Shown here piece by piece: positions 14,325 to 15,369 of a DNA stretch of 15,369 bases. How positions within the stretch are numbered: the first letter of the stretch is position 1; the number at the start of each line of letters is the position of its first letter. The notes under the pieces were generated by a model. The model made no database searches. It was given only the letters and a program-made list of their open reading frames with translations, and was not told the origin of the DNA. The stretch comes from an uncultured Collinsella sp. (GTDB lineage Bacteria; Actinomycetota; Coriobacteriia; Coriobacteriales; Coriobacteriaceae), in the NCBI GenBank assembly GCA_934650975.1, contig CAKUFW010000045.1, positions 1 to 15,369 of the forward strand, read 5' to 3'. The position numbers and the translations under genes are program-made.

Positions 14325-14951
14325 ATGAACCTCGTATTGCTCGGAGCTCCGGGTGCCGGTAAGGGCACCGTCGCGCAGGAGCTCGTCGCCGAGTTCGGCG
14401 TCGCCCACATTTCCACGGGCGATCTGCTGCGTGCTGCCGTCAAGGGTGGCACCGAGCTTGGTATTCAGGCTAAGAAGTACATGGACGCTGGCGAGCTCGT
14501 TCCCGACCAGCTCGTGATCGACCTTGTCAAGGAGCGCCTTGCCGCCGATGACGCCCAGCAGGGTTTCATCCTCGATGGCTTCCCGCGCAACACCGCCCAG
14601 GCTGTAACGCTCGATTCCGAGCTCTCCGCTCTGGGTCGCGAGATTGATTGCGCCCTTCTGGTCGACGTGGCCTCTGAGGTCATCATCGACCGTCTGTCTT
14701 CGCGTCGCACCTGCCGCGCCTGCGGTTACACCGGCACTGCTGCCGATGCTACCTGCCCCAAGTGTGGCGGCGAGATGTATCAGCGCGACGACGACAAGCC
14801 CGAGACCATCAAGAACCGTCTCGACGTCTACGAGAAGTCCACGAGCCCGCTCGTCGACTACTATCGTGGCCAGGGTCTGCTTAAGTCGGTCAACGGTGAC
14901 CAGGCTCGCGAGACCGTGTACGGGGATGTCAAAGAGGCTCTCGGTCTATGA
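14325..14951 (+). CDS. adk: Adenylate kinase with zinc-binding LID
   Basis: This 208-residue enzyme interconverts ATP + AMP with 2 ADP. The P-loop is G7-A-P-G-A-G-K-G-T15; STGDLLR (30-36) and LDGFPRN (83-89) are the AMP-site motifs. The LID domain carries four cysteines, C130-x2-C133 and C144-x2-C147, the zinc-binding long form. Start choice: ATG 14325 has GAGGAGG (14311-14317) seven bases ahead, while an in-frame TTG at 14319 would be far too close. The stop overlaps the map start (ATGA). Confidence 0.97.
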   Translation: MNLVLLGAPGAGKGTVAQELVAEFGVAHISTGDLLRAAVKGGTELGIQAKKYMDAGELVPDQLVIDLVKERLAADDAQQGFILDGFPRNTAQAVTLDSELSALGREIDCALLVDVASEVIIDRLSSRRTCRACGYTGTAADATCPKCGGEMYQRDDDKPETIKNRLDVYEKSTSPLVDYYRGQGLLKSVNGDQARETVYGDVKEALGL

Positions 14952-15369
14952 TCAAGATTAAGTCTGCAACGCAAATCGAGCAGATGAAGAAGGCAGGAGC
15001 GCTATCTAAGATGGCGCTCCGCCACGTTGGAGCCATGGTTCGCCCCGGTGTTTCGACCTTCGAGCTCGACCAGCTCGCGGAGCAGATTATCCGCATGCAT
15101 GGCGGCACCCCGGCCTTTAAGGGCTACGGCGGGTTCCCCGGAACCATTTGCGCATCGATCAACGATGCCGTGGTGCACGGTATTCCCAACCCCGACATGA
15201 TCCTGCGTGACGGCGATATCATCTCCATCGATACGGGTGCCGTTGTCGACGGTTGGGTCGGCGATAACGCCTGGACGTTTTTCGTCGGCACCCCCACGCC
15301 CGAGGCCAAGGCCCTGTGCGAGGTCACGCGCGATTGCCTTAAGGCTGCAATCGAGCAGGCTGTTCCCGG
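14948..15369 (+). CDS. map: Methionine aminopeptidase type I, N-terminal part (cut by window end)
   Basis: The first 140 codons of the cytosolic enzyme that removes initiator methionine. The catalytic histidine is H77 in AVVHGIP, and the metal ligands D95 (SIDTGA) and D106 (VGDNAW) are present; the later His and Glu ligands lie beyond the window. ATG 14948 overlaps the adk stop by four bases (ATGA), a classic coupled junction. The frame is open to the last base. Confidence 0.95.
   Translation, partial: MIKIKSATQIEQMKKAGALSKMALRHVGAMVRPGVSTFELDQLAEQIIRMHGGTPAFKGYGGFPGTICASINDAVVHGIPNPDMILRDGDIISIDTGAVVDGWVGDNAWTFFVGTPTPEAKALCEVTRDCLKAAIEQAVP

Noticed and set aside
13023..14408. 461-codon minus-strand frame opposite secY
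   Set aside because: The plus-strand SecY is unmistakable, and the antisense product is a charged low-complexity sequence without a ribosome site.

Overview
The window reads as a chromosome fragment of a GC-rich Gram-positive gut bacterium. The best guess is a Collinsella-like member of the Coriobacteriia. The grounds are the codon preferences (C-ending codons dominate), the zinc-type S14, the zinc-LID adenylate kinase, and the pairing of a ygeX/ygeY/ygeW/yqeA/hyuA/yqeB/yqeC cluster with actinobacterial ribosomal proteins. The genus is an inference and could not be tested by search.

Positions 1-9094 hold a purine/ureide-type nitrogen catabolism and selenium/molybdenum enzyme maturation cluster. 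It comprises the 3' end of diaminopropionate ammonia-lyase (ygeX), the M20 hydrolase ygeY, the carbamoyltransferase ygeW, carbamate kinase (yqeA/arcC type), a MocA-like nucleotidyltransferase, a hydantoinase/dihydropyrimidinase (hyuA/ygeZ), yqeC on the minus strand, yqeB and xdhC. E. coli carries the same set in another order. In gut bacteria these genes have been linked to anaerobic breakdown of uric acid and related purines. A plausible division of labour is as follows. Hydantoinase and YgeY open and trim ureido/amide intermediates. YgeX deaminates 2,3-diaminopropionate to pyruvate and ammonia. YgeW passes a carbamoyl group to phosphate, and carbamate kinase makes ATP from carbamoyl phosphate. 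MocA, YqeB, YqeC and XdhC would mature a selenium-dependent molybdenum hydroxylase whose structural genes are not in this window.

Positions 9095-9494 form a 400-base non-coding stretch. It holds a half copy of an intergenic repeat, a perfect 28-bp inverted repeat, short direct repeats, a promoter and a long leader.

Positions 9495-15369 are the downstream part of the spc ribosomal operon in canonical order: rplE, rpsZ (S14), rpsH, rplF, rplR, rpsE, rpmD, rplO, secY, adk and map (cut by the window end). The usual upstream partners rplN and rplX are absent, so the operon is broken exactly before rplE and appears to start from its own promoter.

The most unusual content lies between genes. There are long perfect or near-perfect inverted repeats at 209-326, 1737-1799, 6318-6384 and 9145-9208, and a shared 21-base repeat links two of these gaps. 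No tRNA, rRNA, IS transposase or CRISPR array was seen.
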